Assembly: GCA_000231825.2 (NCBI GenBank)
Contig: JH720309.1
Span: forward strand, 565,350 to 629,349
Direction of reading: 5' to 3'
Length of the DNA stretch: 64,000 bases
DNA from: Tetrahymena elliotti 4EA
Lineage: Eukaryota > Ciliophora > Oligohymenophorea > Hymenostomatida > Tetrahymenidae
Shown: in pieces, positions 34,510 to 46,610 of the stretch
Layout of the letters: each line of letters opens with the position of its first letter
Position numbering within the stretch: the stretch's first letter is position 1
Notes under the pieces: generated by a model
Seen by the model: only the letters and a program-made list of their open reading frames with translations
Told to the model about the DNA's origin: nothing
The model's database searches: none
Program-made: the position numbers and the translations under genes

Positions 34510-37500
34510 TCACTTTTTTGTATCACTTTTAATTTACTTTTTAGTTTTTAAATTTGATTAAGAATTTGAAGTTTTTTGTTTTTATTTTTTAAAGGCTGAA
34601 GTTTTTGCAAAAGCACTTTCTCCACCTGCGGGAAATGAAAAATTTCCTTATCTCGTTAGGGGAGAGTTTGGATTAGAGAGAGTTTTCTGAGATTAAAGTT
34701 GCTAGTCAGGTAATTTTCCTTATTAAAGCATTTCAATTTTCTTTTTCAAATTTTCCACATTTTAGGAAAACATTTAATAAGCCATCTCTTCACTTTTTGC
34801 TTTTAACTCTTCCTCTTTTACAATCTTCTTTTGAATAGCAAGCTATTAAAGCAGTAGATTTTTTCTGTGTATCATATCCTGTGCTTTCTAATAAATAAAT
34901 AAGTTATTATTAATATTTCAAAATAATTTAGACAATCTATAAAAATATTTGCTTTAGATAGATTTATATGGGCTTATATGAACTAAATGATATGAATTAT
35001 TCTATAAAATTCATAGCCAGAAATTTGTTTAGTAGGATAATAAATAACCCATCCAATCCATCAATACATTAAAAAACCCAAATTCTTGCTTAGTAACGTT
35101 TTTAAATCCATACCATTCTCTAATTAAATATGGAATTATATTTATAAATAGATATGAATGGATTGAATTGCTATTTAAAATCAAATCTAAGTCAAAGTCA
35201 TTTTTTTTGAATGTAAAATTATTCTAAATCATTCAATAGATTTAAAAATCTAAATTTTGATAAAATAAATTCTTTGAATCCTTTTCATTCACAACTAAAT
35301 ATGGTTGGAATTGAAATAGGTTTAAATATTAAATCAAACCTAACATAAAACTTTTTTTAGAAAATAAATAATCAAAAAAATAGCATTAAAACCCAAATCA
35401 ATTAAATCAATTGATTATTGAATAGAGATTATTTAAATATTATAAACTCAACAATTAAAAATAAAATAGATTTATTGGAATCAATCATATTTGGGTTGAT
35501 TAAATGGGTTTGAACATTAAACGAAATTAGCTCATTCTTTCTTTAGATAATAAATAATCCAACAACAATAAATCAATAGCATTATAATCTAAATCGATTG
35601 ATCGATGATTAAAGAAAGATTTTTAAAATATTAAAGACTAAAAAAACTAAAAATAAAAATAGATTTACTGTTTTGATTTCTTTTTTCATAGTGTCTATAT
35701 CTTTTCTTGTATTTTGGTTTTTTTCAAACTGTTTGTCAATTTCTTTCAGCAAATCATTAACTTGTGTGTTTTGAATAATATCAAGGTTTTTTAGTTCTTT
35801 CATAATTTAATCCATTTCTGTTCTCAATTCTTGCTAATGCTATTTAACAACTTCTTCTGTTTAAATTAAATTTTGCTCAGCCTTTTATATTTATAATATA
35901 ATCGTTGAAGTGTCATTATTATTTAGCTTCTCTTTTAAAGTCAGATGATTTTTTCTAAGTTCTAAATCCTCTTTTTTTACTTCAGAGCTTCTTAAAGTAC
36001 TCAAAGTATTTAATAACTAAACTGGCTCTTTCATTTTACTAAAATCCTAATTTCTTTTGACAAGTTTCTTTATTTCATTATGCTGATCATACCTAATTTC
36101 AATAAAGCAACAATTTAATTCAATATATTTAACTAAAACTAAATAAAATAAATTCTATCATCTCAAACAAACAAACAATAAAATGTAGATGTAAAAATAA
36201 TTAGATCATTAATGATTACCTGATATAATTTTTATCAATGTCAAATAATACTATATTCCAATTAGATCTAATATTAGTAGCTATATAGGTTCCAGATTCT
36301 TCACTCATTAAATTATGTGAAACATCTATTTTGTTTAACTTAGGATGACATGCTATTATCTTTGCTAACTCAACTCCACCCTTTTCCTAAATATTGCATC
36401 TTTTCATATATAATTCTTCTAGTGATTTATTTTCTTTACTCAAGCATTCTGACAAATAGTTCAATCCCTCATCTCCTATGTAGTTATGAGAAATATCTAA
36501 AACCCTTAAAGCTTCATTCTGTTACAGTCCTGTTAAAAAATAAAGATAAATAATATGATATTTTTCAGATATTATTTATTATCTTACCTAAACATATATT
36601 TTCAATAAAACTAGCATGAAAAGAGCAATCTCTTAGACTGAATGTTCTTAAAGTATTATTTGCAATAAAATAATTAGTTAATGAATCGTTAACAGAATCC
36701 TAGAATGAATTTCCATCAAAATACAATTTCTATATCTTGCTATTTCTCATAATTGCTTTCATAAAATCACAAAGACCATCTGAATTAATTTAATTGTAAG
36801 AAAAATTAAGAATCTCAATAGTAAACGCTCCTTATCCAGAAAGTATTATTTCACCTATCTTTTCCAAAGACTAGTTACCTATTTTGTTATTAGACAAATT
36901 CAACTCAATAATTTTGCAACCTAAAAGCATAGGTTAAAGAATCTTTCCACACTCAGACCCGAGCTCATTAAAAGATAAATTTAAAGAAACCAAACTTTTA
37001 TTCTCTTTTAATCCTTTCACAATTTTATATAACCCTATTTAATTTAAATTTAAATTAAAATTTTTTAATCAATAAAAACATCTAACTAAATAAAATCTTA
37101 GGTTTTTCTTTAAAATTAGAAAATTTTGTGTTAATTTTAAATAAGATATTTGTAATGTATATTTTTGCAACTTGAAGTTACTCTTTTTAATATCCAATAA
37201 TTAATAAGAGGTGTTTTTGATATTTTGATTAATTTTTTAGAATTCCAAATACCCTTTTTGTTTTTTTTTGCTTTTAAATCATAGATTAAGTTTTGTACTA
37301 TTACTACCATAAAATTTTGATACTTACATTTCAAGAACACTAAAAAGAATAGTTTTCAAAATTTTTAAAATTTTGTAAAATAAAGAGAACAATTTATTAT
37401 AAAAGTATTGTTTTAAAGTAAGGCTTACCATTCGGACCTAATAGAGAGTGACTGAGATCTAGAAAACTGAGAGTTGTATTGACTCTAAGCATTTGAGAAA

Positions 37501-38593
37501 TAGATTTGGCAGTATCTAAGTTCATTTTATTTCTATTATAGCTGTCTGGAGAGGAGATGTTAAGAGCGTATATATGCTCACTAGATTACAATAACTCAAA
37601 AAATAACTTACATCCTTATGGTGATAAATTATTATTGGATATGTCTATAATACAAATATTAGGATTATTTAAAATAGCTTAAGCGATAAGGAGAGCACCT
37701 TCATCTTTTATATTATTTCTATTTAAATTAATGGTAGAGAAATTAGAGTTGTTGTTGACTATTTCTGCAATCATTTTAGCACTAATTGGACCAAGAGACT
37801 ACTCACTAAGATCCAGTTTACCATTTTGACAAGATTTCTAAACTCTATCAACAAATTTAATAAGCTGAGGTAACTAGACATCTAACTTAATATCTTTGCA
37901 TTTACTTTCAAAAAGCTTGATAACTTAATCAACCCTGATTGAATTAAGTGCTTACTATATCTAAAAAGAGACATCATCATTCATTTAATCATATTATTCT
38001 TAACACATTATATTAGAATCACTTATTTATGATAACTCTTCATATTTATTATAATTTTAACTCTACAAATGCATCATGCTAAACTTTTAACTATGTCCCC
38101 CTTGCTAATTTAAATTATTTTGAGTTTTCTAAGGAGTAAATATCCTCAAAGACTAATTTGTCACTAAATTGTTATTCTGAGGAATGTTATGACTTGAAGT
38201 AGGAATATTATCAAATGATTTAAAAGTTAATTCTGATTTAGTGCTACCTAATTAATAATTAGAAACACTATTTTTTGTATTTATTTTCACTGCTTTCTGT
38301 TAATGTCCTGGAGAAGACACATTCCTATGCTTCTAAAAAGGATTTGTATTTTAGTTTCTTTATTATTCTGAGCTTTTTATCTATGAACTGCTTCCTTGCG
38401 ATGGTAGCTTAGTAAATGATTTTTAACTAATCTTACTTGTTTAAGGTCTCTAAAGAGTAATCATTAAGTTATTCTAAGATTAATTTTCTTATGGAAAATA
38501 TGTGGAAGAGCTAACTCTGTTCTAAGTGTTCTCAGTTCCATCAAATTTTTTAGAACTAAGAATCTATTTAAATTACTAATCTCTATTTGTCAT
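34510..38593 (-). CDS. Leucine-rich-repeat protein with C-terminal coiled coil, 907 aa
   Basis: Exons 38593-37429, 37034-36588, 36529-36220, 36092-35669 and 34887-34510 sum to 908 codons in phase. Residues 1-230 are Ser/Gln-rich and disordered (for example MTNRDQQFKQILSSKKFDG). About 240-630 hold ribonuclease-inhibitor-type LRRs: FSTINLNRNNIKDEGALLI, SLVSLNLSFNELGSECGKIL, IIELNLSNNKIGNQSLEKIG, TLRTFSLRDCSF and LRVLDISHNYIGDEGLNYL. From about 645 onward the chain is a long coiled coil (KKEDLELRKNHLTLKEKLNN, QVNDLLKEIDKQFEKNQN), followed by a polar tail. Proteins of this layout in ciliates are often ciliary or centrosomal scaffolds (LRRC45-like), but that is inference. Intron 4 (35668-34888, 781 nt) is far longer than the rest and contains internal repeats. 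Confidence 0.8.
35030..35670. repeat. Imperfect tandem repeat inside a long intron
   Basis: Within intron 4 of the LRR-coiled-coil gene, related segments recur near 35035, 35370 and 35560, sharing AATAAATAATCCAA/CAATAGCATTA-type sequence. The copy at 35385-35477 resembles 35580-35670, which includes the exon 4 donor. Sequence expansion from the exon boundary into the intron is suggested. Confidence 0.4.
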
Positions 38594-39028
38594 TTATATT
38601 TCAAGAATTAAGAAATATTAAGAATTTTGCTTAATTATCCAACTATCAATCTATCTTTATGTTTAATCAAAATTTTTATCAAAAAAGCTAATATCTTACT
38701 TAAGAATCATCGCTATTTCACTTAATAGAAAAGCCACAAACAAAAAAAACAAAAGAATATTAGTTTTTTTAATTAATAACCTTGCTAATTAAGTTAATTT
38801 GCATTGGATCCATACAAAAACAAATTCACTGATTTATTTATTTACTTTTGTTAGTCAAAGCTTTTTATTAGTCTAGTAAATTATGTAGAAGAAACAACTG
38901 AGTCATTCCAAAAATATATTAAATTAATTACCCTTTTCAATTTTAATTTCTTAGTTTTTTTATTTCTAGTCATCCTCTTAAAGCCCATATTCCCTAACTC
39001 AATAGGATAAGCATAAATGTTGTAAAAC
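38594..39028. other. Spacer upstream of the LRR-coiled-coil gene and the tRNA array
   Basis: AT-rich, no coding sequence. The short run before 39029 contains the upstream region of the first tRNA gene. Confidence 0.5.
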
Positions 39029-39101
39029 GATTCCTTAGTGTAGTGGTTATCACGTCAGTCTAACACACTGAAGGTCCCGAGTTCAAACCTCGGAGGAATC
39101 A
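39029..39101 (+). tRNA. tRNA-Val(AAC), copy 1
   Basis: The 72-nt body plus discriminator A folds as a standard cloverleaf: acceptor GATTCCT/AGGAATC, D-arm GTGTAGTGGTTATCAC, anticodon stem TCAGT/ACTGA with loop CTAACAC (anticodon AAC, Val), and T-arm CCGAG TTCAAAC CTCGG. Box A (TAGTGTAGTGG) and box B (GAGTTCAAACC) of the RNA polymerase III promoter lie inside. A T-run follows as terminator. No intron and no encoded CCA. Confidence 0.97.
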
Positions 39102-39247
39102 TTTTTCTCTTTTTATCAAAAAATTTAAAAACAAACTTCTTTAATCCAAAATCAATTATTTCTACTATTATTCAGACTTTAGTTTTTTTTCAACATTTGA
39201 ACGAATTTTGACAAAAATAATCTTAAAAATCATTGTTTTTCATAATC

Positions 39248-39320
39248 GATTCCTTAGTGTAGTGGTTATCACGTCAGTCTAACACACTGAAGGTCCCGAG
39301 TTCAAACCTCGGAGGAATCA
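39248..39320 (+). tRNA. tRNA-Val(AAC), copy 2
   Basis: Sequence identical to copy 1 and preceded by CATAATC, which recurs before most copies. T-run terminator follows. Confidence 0.97.
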
Positions 39321-39416
39321 TTTTTTTAGAAATTATTTTTTGCTCAAATAAATTGTTTTCTTTTATTTGTTTGGGTAAACAAAATCAAATTTAAAACCTA
39401 ATTATCTTTCATAATC

Positions 39417-39489
39417 GATTCCTTAGTGTAGTGGTTATCACGTCAGTCTAACACACTGAAGGTCCCGAGTTCAAACCTCGGAGGAATCA
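39417..39489 (+). tRNA. tRNA-Val(AAC), copy 3
   Basis: Identical to copy 1, preceded by CATAATC and followed by a T-rich terminator. Confidence 0.97.
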
Positions 39490-39658
39490 TTTTTCTCTTT
39501 TTTAATAAATTAACAAAATAAAATAAATAAATAATTTCTCAGTTTAAATTTGATTGAGAAATTGAAAATATTATTAGTTTACTTTTAATTTTCATATTTA
39601 TCACAGAATTACAAAATTTATAAAATTAGTTTCTATAATTTTAATATTTAGCATAATC

Positions 39659-39731
39659 GATTCCTTAGTGTAGTGGTTATCACGTCAGTCTAACACACTG
39701 AAGGTCCCGAGTTCAAACCTCGGAGGAATCA
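39659..39731 (+). tRNA. tRNA-Val(AAC), copy 4
   Basis: Identical to copy 1. Preceded by GCATAATC and followed by TTTTTTT. Confidence 0.97.
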
Positions 39732-40233
39732 TTTTTTTATTAAATTTAAATAATTGCTATCTAATCTTTTTTAGATCAAAGAATCTTCAAATAATTTCTA
39801 ATTTTTTGTTAACTAAATTAAATTAAATTTTTCAATTAAAATTTTCTTCGTGATTTATTCTTTGTTCATCAAAAGATTATTTCCCTAAGAAAAAGAATGA
39901 ATACATTTTATTTTTTCTTTATTATTTATTTTTTTAAAATTAAATCAACAAAATTTATTATTAATTTATCATTTATCTAAAATATAAATACTAACTTTAT
40001 TTCTTGATTTGATCTCAAAATTCCATAAACAAATGTAGCTAAATTCAGGAAAAAAAACTGTAGAATAATTATTACATATTATAAAATAATATTTATTTTC
40101 ATAAATCATTAAAATCTAATATCATCAAAAAATGCTTTCTTACATTTATCAATTTTTATTTATAATAATTGTTTTTCTTTCTAATTTATTGTTAAAATCA
40201 ATAAAAATAACTTAATTTTTAATTAACATAAAG
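39732..40233. other. Spacer inside the tRNA array
   Basis: The longest gap between tRNA copies, AT-rich, with no remnant of an extra tRNA visible. Confidence 0.5.
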
Positions 40234-40306
40234 GATTCCTTAGTGTAGTGGTTATCACGTCAGTCTAACACACTGAAGGTCCCGAGTTCAAACCTCGGAG
40301 GAATCA
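40234..40306 (+). tRNA. tRNA-Val(AAC), copy 5
   Basis: Identical gene body, but the 5' flank (ACATAAAG) departs from the CATAATC seen before copies 2-4, 6 and 7. The downstream T-run is interrupted (ATTATTCTTTCCTTTTTT). Confidence 0.97.
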
Positions 40307-40461
40307 TTATTCTTTCCTTTTTTTAATAATTATTTTAAGATTTTGAACAGATTTGATTATGAGGAATTTATATTTTTTAATTTTTAATTTTAAAACAGCT
40401 ATTTAATTATTTAAGCAATTTTTACAAAATCAATTTTAAAATCATCTACTCTTTCATAATC

Positions 40462-40534
40462 GATTCCTTAGTGTAGTGGTTATCACGTCAGTCTAACACA
40501 CTGAAGGTCCCGAGTTCAAACCTCGGAGGAATCA
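40462..40534 (+). tRNA. tRNA-Val(AAC), copy 6
   Basis: Identical to copy 1, preceded by TTTCATAATC, with a T-run after. Confidence 0.97.
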
Positions 40535-40702
40535 TTTTTCTCTCTTTTTTTTTTACTAACATTTTTAATGTGATTTAATCAAGTAAATTATTTTCAAAAA
40601 GCTTTTTTACTCTTAAAAATAATAATTTATCTACTTATTATTGATTTAATTTTAATCAAATTTGACAAATTAATTAAATAAATCTTCGTACTTAGCATAA
40701 TC

Positions 40703-40775
40703 GATTCCTTAGTGTAGTGGTTATCACGTCAGTCTAACACACTGAAGGTCCCGAGTTCAAACCTCGGAGGAATCA
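40703..40775 (+). tRNA. tRNA-Val(AAC), copy 7
   Basis: Identical to copy 1 and preceded by AGCATAATC like copy 4. Last of the array, T-run after. Confidence 0.97.
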
Positions 40776-41528
40776 TTTTTTATTTATTTTTTTGAGAAAT
40801 AAAAATTAATAAAATTCGACAAACTAAATTTAACATAAAAAATATATTAATTTTATTTAAATCTAAATATTTTTCTCATCTGCTTTTTTCTTTAATAAAA
40901 AGATAAATCTTTTAATTTAAAAAATATCTGTAAATTGTTTATGATAAACTATCTCCTTAATATTTTTTGATGTTTCACATAATTTATTTTAACATTAAAC
41001 TGTCGAGAGATTGAGTTATTAAATTTTAAAATATCTACTGATATACAATTAATCCCCATGAATTCAGGCCCCTGTCTTTCCCCTCATTCTTTATCCCTCT
41101 CAAACATTTTTTATAAGGGGCCTTAATATAAAAGTACCTTTATTAATGAGGATTAAAGGTATTTCAAATTAAAAGTAATAATTTTATATTAGAATTTGAA
41201 TTGAAATGTTCAAATCAAAGTGTAAGTAAAACTTAATAATCAATGAGATCAACACTCTAAATTAAAATTTTTATCAAATCTACTTTTATGTTTTTATTTG
41301 AGATTTTGATGATAATTTTTTATCTTTTAAATGATAAAAATATGTAGAGACTTAAAAAGAAAATAAAAGTAAAATAATTTAATACCTTTGTAACAAATTA
41401 ATGAAAGATTTCAATTTAATCCTTTAAAAAATTACATGCAAATTAAAACAAGAATTAGAGGTTTGAAAATTTAATTTAAAATAAAGAAAGAAATTAGAAA
41501 TTAATTTAATACAATATTGAGGAAAAAA
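40776..41528. other. AT-rich spacer with a hairpin element
   Basis: No gene. It contains the second hairpin segment (41122-41166) and a C-rich patch near 41068-41095 (CCCCTGTCTTTCCCCTC-like). Confidence 0.5.
41122..41166. repeat. Hairpin segment, related to 21005-21056
   Basis: CTTAATATAAAAGTACC pairs in part with GATTAAAGGTATTT downstream. The leading CTTAATATAAAA and the loop-side TTATTAATG are shared with the other copy, with covarying arm bases (ATCC/GGAT there, ACC/GGT here). Confidence 0.4.
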
Positions 41529-44524
41529 ATGAAAAAAGAGAGTAATAAAAATAAATAGTAAAAAAGAGTTTAAATAAAAAATGAAGATAAATTGGAAGGA
41601 TCTCATTTAGATAAAGATTTTTAAACATTAAAAAGTTTGTATGATCAAATAAAAATAAATCACTAATTGAATGAAAATGTGAATATAATCAAAGAGAGTA
41701 TTTATGGACTCTTTTTAAGCATAGATAATAACTATTTCAAAGTTATTGATTTTGATAAAACCAATTTACAACATAAAGATTACTTAAATCAACTTACTCA
41801 CAATTTTATTCAGGAATTCTTAAAAAGTGGATGTAGCATCACTAGTTATGATGAAAAAATTTACGAAATCGAATCATAAGAATGTTTTATCCATGAAAGA
41901 TTGTATTAAGTTACAAAAATTATTGACTTCTAAGGTATTCTTTCTTAATTTTTTAAATAACTAAACAAAATTACTAAAAATTAATTTATTTGCTAAATTT
42001 TTTCTTGAAATTAAAATTTAAAAATAAAAAAGGTGATATAAATAAAGCAATTGTTGAGATAGTATTATAATTTAGTTTTGAAATGATTTTAATATTACTA
42101 AATTAAAATCTAGGAGCATTTTGAATGGATAACTTTATATGACTTAGTTAGAGAGTTTTGGGTGAAATAAACTCTCAATAATAATGAATAAAATAAATCT
42201 ATTTTATCATTCTAGAATGCTTTTAATTTGATAGAAATGACTAAAAGATTTTACAAGGATTACAAATTTGTTTAAATTAACTTAAAGTAAATCATTACTT
42301 ATTTTTTTATTTATTAAGATTAAAAATTAATTTATTTATTGATTTTTTAATTGAGATATTTTTATCAATTTGATTTATTCTAAATTTTTATTTGAAGCAA
42401 ATTAGGTTACAATTCAAACAAAACTCAGATTGAATCTATTGCTTATGCTATATATCTATTGTAGGATATTAAAGGTTTATCACTAAAGAGGTAAAGCACT
42501 TATTACTTAAAATATAATTTAGATTTGAGAATTAAAAATAATCTTTTATTTTATTTATAATAGTAAACCTAATAATAATATTGCTTGGATGGTTAATATA
42601 TTTTATCCAATAAGTAGTTTACAACAAATCATTATCAATATATAGTATATTTCAAGCTACTATTTCTTATTTTGATTTATGAAGTTTTAATATAAAGTGA
42701 TTTAGAAGGCAATTCTTTTTACAAAACTTAAGATTTTAAGGATCAAAATAAAATAGTTTAATTTATTGATAAATAAGTTAATTTGGAGCTATTAAATATT
42801 TCCTTAAAGTAATTTAGTATTTATTATTTCCTTGTCTAATAAATAATTTATTTTTTTATTCAATTGCTTGTTAAATATCAAGTGAAGAGCATTCTTAGTT
42901 TTTTGATTATCTTGGTTATCGAATTTGTGAAAAGGCTAAGCTAACTATTTTGGTTCTTAAATCTTATAAAAAGTATTCAAATAAATTTTTGTTTTAACAG
43001 GGATTAAGTAAAAATATATAATTAAAATCAAATATTTCAGAAAACACATAATTAAGAAATTCTGAATGTAAAATAGAATTAAAAATAAATAAATACCCTG
43101 TTTTTTTTATTAATTAATTATTAAACACTTATGAATAACAGAACGAATTTCTAAAAAGGTTAATAAATAGACTCACCAAGTGAAGGTTTAAACTAACTAG
43201 TTTCAAAGATTTCCTTATTGAATAATCTCTAAGTGTTAAGATTGAAGATTGAGTAAAAAAATTAAATTAGTAAAAATGTATTCAATTAAATTTAATATAG
43301 CTTAAATTCAGAATAAATGGAAATTTTGGCAGAAAAGTTGGTTTCTTTGAATAACTTAGCTCATTTAGAATTGAGATTACAGGAAATAATCTTTTAAGAG
43401 TAAAAAACCTATTTAAATTTGTTTCAATATTTCATTAAATATTTTGTATTGAAAATAGTAATAATTAGCAAAGCTTAATAAAAAAAATCTTTAACTCATT
43501 GAATAAGTTGGAAGAATTAAAATATTTAAAACTTTCATTATTGTAAAATTAGATAAATAGAGGAATCAAGCAATCACTTTTATCATTAAAATTAATAAAA
43601 ATTAGATAAGAAAAGTAAGCAAAAGAACTTTTTTGTGAAATAGCAAATGAAATCCACAAAATAAAATAAGTTTAAAATTTAGCTTTCAATTTTATCAAAA
43701 AGTAAAAATTATTTATTGTTTTTTAAATAAATATTTAAAGTAAAATTATTAAAACAAAGGATAATTATTTTGGATGATACTTTTTCTAACTATTTGTTTA
43801 GTAAAGTATCAATGAACAATTCTATTAGAAGATTCAAATTGAATTTTTACGGAGAGTAAAATTATTCTCATCAAATTTATCTTTTTTAATATTTAATTCA
43901 TTATTTTAAAGAATTTAATATTCATCACTTTTTGATATCACAAGAAATCTTAAAAAATTAAGTCATTTAGTTTGTCTCAAAATATTTATAAGGTAATTAT
44001 TTTAATAATTCAATAAATCAGATTTAGTTCATAATAAAAAAGGAATTATTAAGGTCCAATCAGTAAGGTTAAAATTGCAGCATCTTAGCTAAAAAAATTC
44101 AAAAGACTAACAAAGTTAAACTTCTCTGTGGGTTGTAAGTTTTTTCTTTTTAATTAAAATTTAAATTAATTTAGTCTTTAGTTTTAATATTTATTTTATT
44201 ATTTATATAATATTTAGTCACTAGTTTTTGATTATTAAGTTGTCAAAATTAATGAATTTATTAAATATGTTGATATAAAATATTGTTTATGTTTAAGCAT
44301 CTTACAAACAATATGTGTAGTATTTAAAAGAATCAACTTATTATTTTTATCAAAATAAACAAATTGAAATTGAAATTAATTTTTCAATTATGGAGTATTT
44401 GGCATTTTTTGGAATGCTAAATTTGATATTTGAGTTTGAAGGGATTGAAATATTTGTCAAATATTTGATGAATAGAGATAGTATAATTTTTCAATAATAA
44501 ATTATAAAATATACAATCATGTGA
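41529..44524 (+). CDS. Divergent leucine-rich-repeat protein, many short exons
   Basis: The first seven exons are well supported and in phase: 41529-41934, 42033-42061, 42114-42286, 42398-42490, 42564-42644, 42698-42808, then from 42883. The N-terminal about 300 residues read as a folded, non-repeat region (SIYGLFLSIDNNYFKVIDFD, HFEWITLYDLVREFWVK, LGYNSNKTQIESIAYAIYLL). From about 43180 the exons carry degenerate LRRs, roughly one per exon: SLLNNLQVLRLKIE, KLVSLNNLAHLELRLQ, LNKLEELKYLKLSLL, IKQVQNLAFNFIK and LKKFKRLTKLNFSVG. A last exon ends at TGA 44522-44524 (FSIMEYLAFFGMLNLIFEF). Splicing between 43010 and 44240 is not resolved, so the protein length is unknown. The LRR type differs from the 90-nt exon array at 12-14 kb. 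Likely a member of the large ciliate family of LRR proteins of unknown role. Confidence 0.6.
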
Positions 44525-45614
44525 AGTTTTTAATAAAAATATTGATTTTTAAATAAATAATTTAATTGCTGATAATCAAATTCAAATATTTACCTCAAAA
44601 ATATATTTGAGTTTAAACCTTCAAAACATTTGACTAAATATCAAATATTCTGAAATATTTTACCTAATACATTATAGAAATGAATACGTATTTAAATAAA
44701 TTTAAGATTAATTTGAAGACTAAAATTACTTACCTAAAGTTTGTTTTGTTTTATAATTTTAGGTTTCTAAATTGTTTAATATTATCAAAATTTTGTTAAA
44801 TTATTATTTTCAAAAATATTTTGAGTCAAATTTACAGGAAACTAAGTTTTTCAGTTCATTATTTAATAAATAATTTTGTTGGTTGAAAGTTGCAAAATAA
44901 TAAATGAATTTCGAAAATGTCCTAATAAATGAAAGATAATAATGAGATGAAGGAAAAATATTTATGGATAGATATAGGTAGATAACATGAATCTTATATT
45001 AAGAGACAGTATTTAAAATAAATTTACGTTAATATCTAGTAATGAATTATCTAAATAAATTAAATACTTGGATATTATTTTTATTAGAAGTCTTTTCATT
45101 ATTTTAAGTTATTTTAGATGTTATTTTATTTTTGAAAAATAACCAAAAGGCTTCAATTTGAGGGATAATAGAAAAGATTCTATAATTAGACAATACAAAA
45201 AATGTATTTTCACATAATACATAGAATTTACAATTAATTAAAGTTTATTTATTTAGTTTAATTAATTATTTAGTTAAATTATTTTGCCAAATGTTACAAA
45301 ATAATAAATTAATATACAAAAATATTACAAATATTTGGGAGATAACAATTAGCAGAAAAGATTTAGGGATGGATAAATAGATAGATATAATACGAAAGTG
45401 TATTATTATAGATTGGTAGGTAGATAGAATTTAATATAAATTAACATTGATATTGATTGGTTAATAATTAGACAAATTTTAATACTAATTAATAGATGAT
45501 TTATTATTTTTATTATGAAAAGAGTTCTTTTAATTATTTTAAATTGTTTTAAATGCTTTTTTAATTTATTTAAAAGATTTTAAATTAAAAAGACTGTTGT
45601 AAAATTTATTTTCT
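44525..45614. other. AT-rich spacer with simple repeats
   Basis: It holds GATA/TAGG microsatellite-like runs near 44965-44985 and 45375-45430. Similar sequence blocks (TTAGGGATGGATAAATAGATAGATA and relatives in shortened form) recur about 400 bp apart, suggesting a local duplication of 44880-45120 and 45290-45540. No gene. Confidence 0.5.
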
Positions 45615-46610
45615 TCAACAGGGACAGGATCCTGGTTTACTTGTTGGTTTGCCATTAACAGCAAAAGATTAACCTGCTTAGGTATTTTTTTTCATGCTAT
45701 TTTATATTTTTTATTACTCTATTTTATTGGCTAACTTCATGAATAAATCCTAAATGATTTTATTAATAAAAGATGCTTAATTTTTATAAAATCTAAACTG
45801 AAATGCTAAATATTTTTACATTAATTCCTCTGTTTTCTTTAGCACTTGTCAACTCGAAAAGGGCGTCAACTTGCTTTTGAGTATTTTAATAAAAGAATTT
45901 TTAATTTCACTAGTTTATTTTGCTTTGTTCTAAAATTATACCTTTGCAAAATTCATTGCATCTTCATAAGGAACTTCTTATTTATCTGATAAATCTGATT
46001 TATTTCCTACTATAGCTAATACTATTATTGATAAAAACATTGAATTAGTTTAAATTATCTATTCATTTATTCTTTTGATATTTACTTAAGTTTTCTGGTC
46101 CCTATTTTTACAATTCAGTAATCCAAGTCTTTAAAACTCCAAAAGAAGCTAATGAAGTTATGTCATAAACTACAATGCCTATTCTAGCCTCTTTTTTTTA
46201 TTAAAAACATCTATTATAATTACAATTCAGATTTACAATATTTATTCACCTCTATAATAAAGGGGTGCCAAAGACTTATACTTCTCTTGTCCAGCAGTAT
46301 CCCAAATCTATTTTGTTAATTAATAATAGAATTGTTTCTCAAATATTCTAAACGCATTCTCAAGAAATAATTCATACTTAAAATTTAAATTGATTATCAG
46401 TTGTCTTAATTATCTTTGACATAAATGCTGCTCCCATTGTTGTTGGTTATGTGGCTGAAAATTCGTCCTTGACAAATCTCATCATAATACTACTTTTTCC
46501 AACACCTTTTTTACAATTTTGAAATAAAATTAGTTTTTTGATCCTCTCCCAAAAATGTTTTAAAAACCTGAATTTCCTAAAATGACAACTTTTACTTCTT
46601 CAGCGTACAT
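45615..46610 (-). CDS. Rab-family small GTPase, 200 aa (Rab5-like)
   Basis: Exons 46610-46568, 46505-46378, 46307-46250, 46190-46086, 46021-45942, 45873-45820 and 45749-45615 (43, 128, 58, 105, 80, 54 and 135 nt) give 201 codons. All G motifs are present: P-loop GNSGVGKS (residues 12-19), effector Thr within PTTMGAAF, WDTAGQE (59-65), GNKSDL and TSAKE. The helix after G5 (DLFMKLANKIEQQ) and a C-terminal CPC prenylation motif complete a normal Rab. GAAF in switch I and the EKYKSLAPLYYRG block resemble the Rab5/21/22 group, which acts in endocytic trafficking. It cycles between GDP and GTP and is membrane-anchored by geranylgeranyl groups. It pairs with the Rab gene 1.8 kb upstream. Confidence 0.95.

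Noticed and set aside
37137..37340. 67-codon frame on the minus strand
   Set aside because: It falls inside intron 1 of the LRR-coiled-coil gene, between supported splice sites.
39029..40775. Regularly repeated identical 73-bp units resembling a CRISPR array
   Set aside because: Each unit folds as tRNA-Val with anticodon AAC, has internal Pol III boxes and a T-run terminator. Spacers are 96-502 bp and AT-rich, and the organism is a eukaryote.
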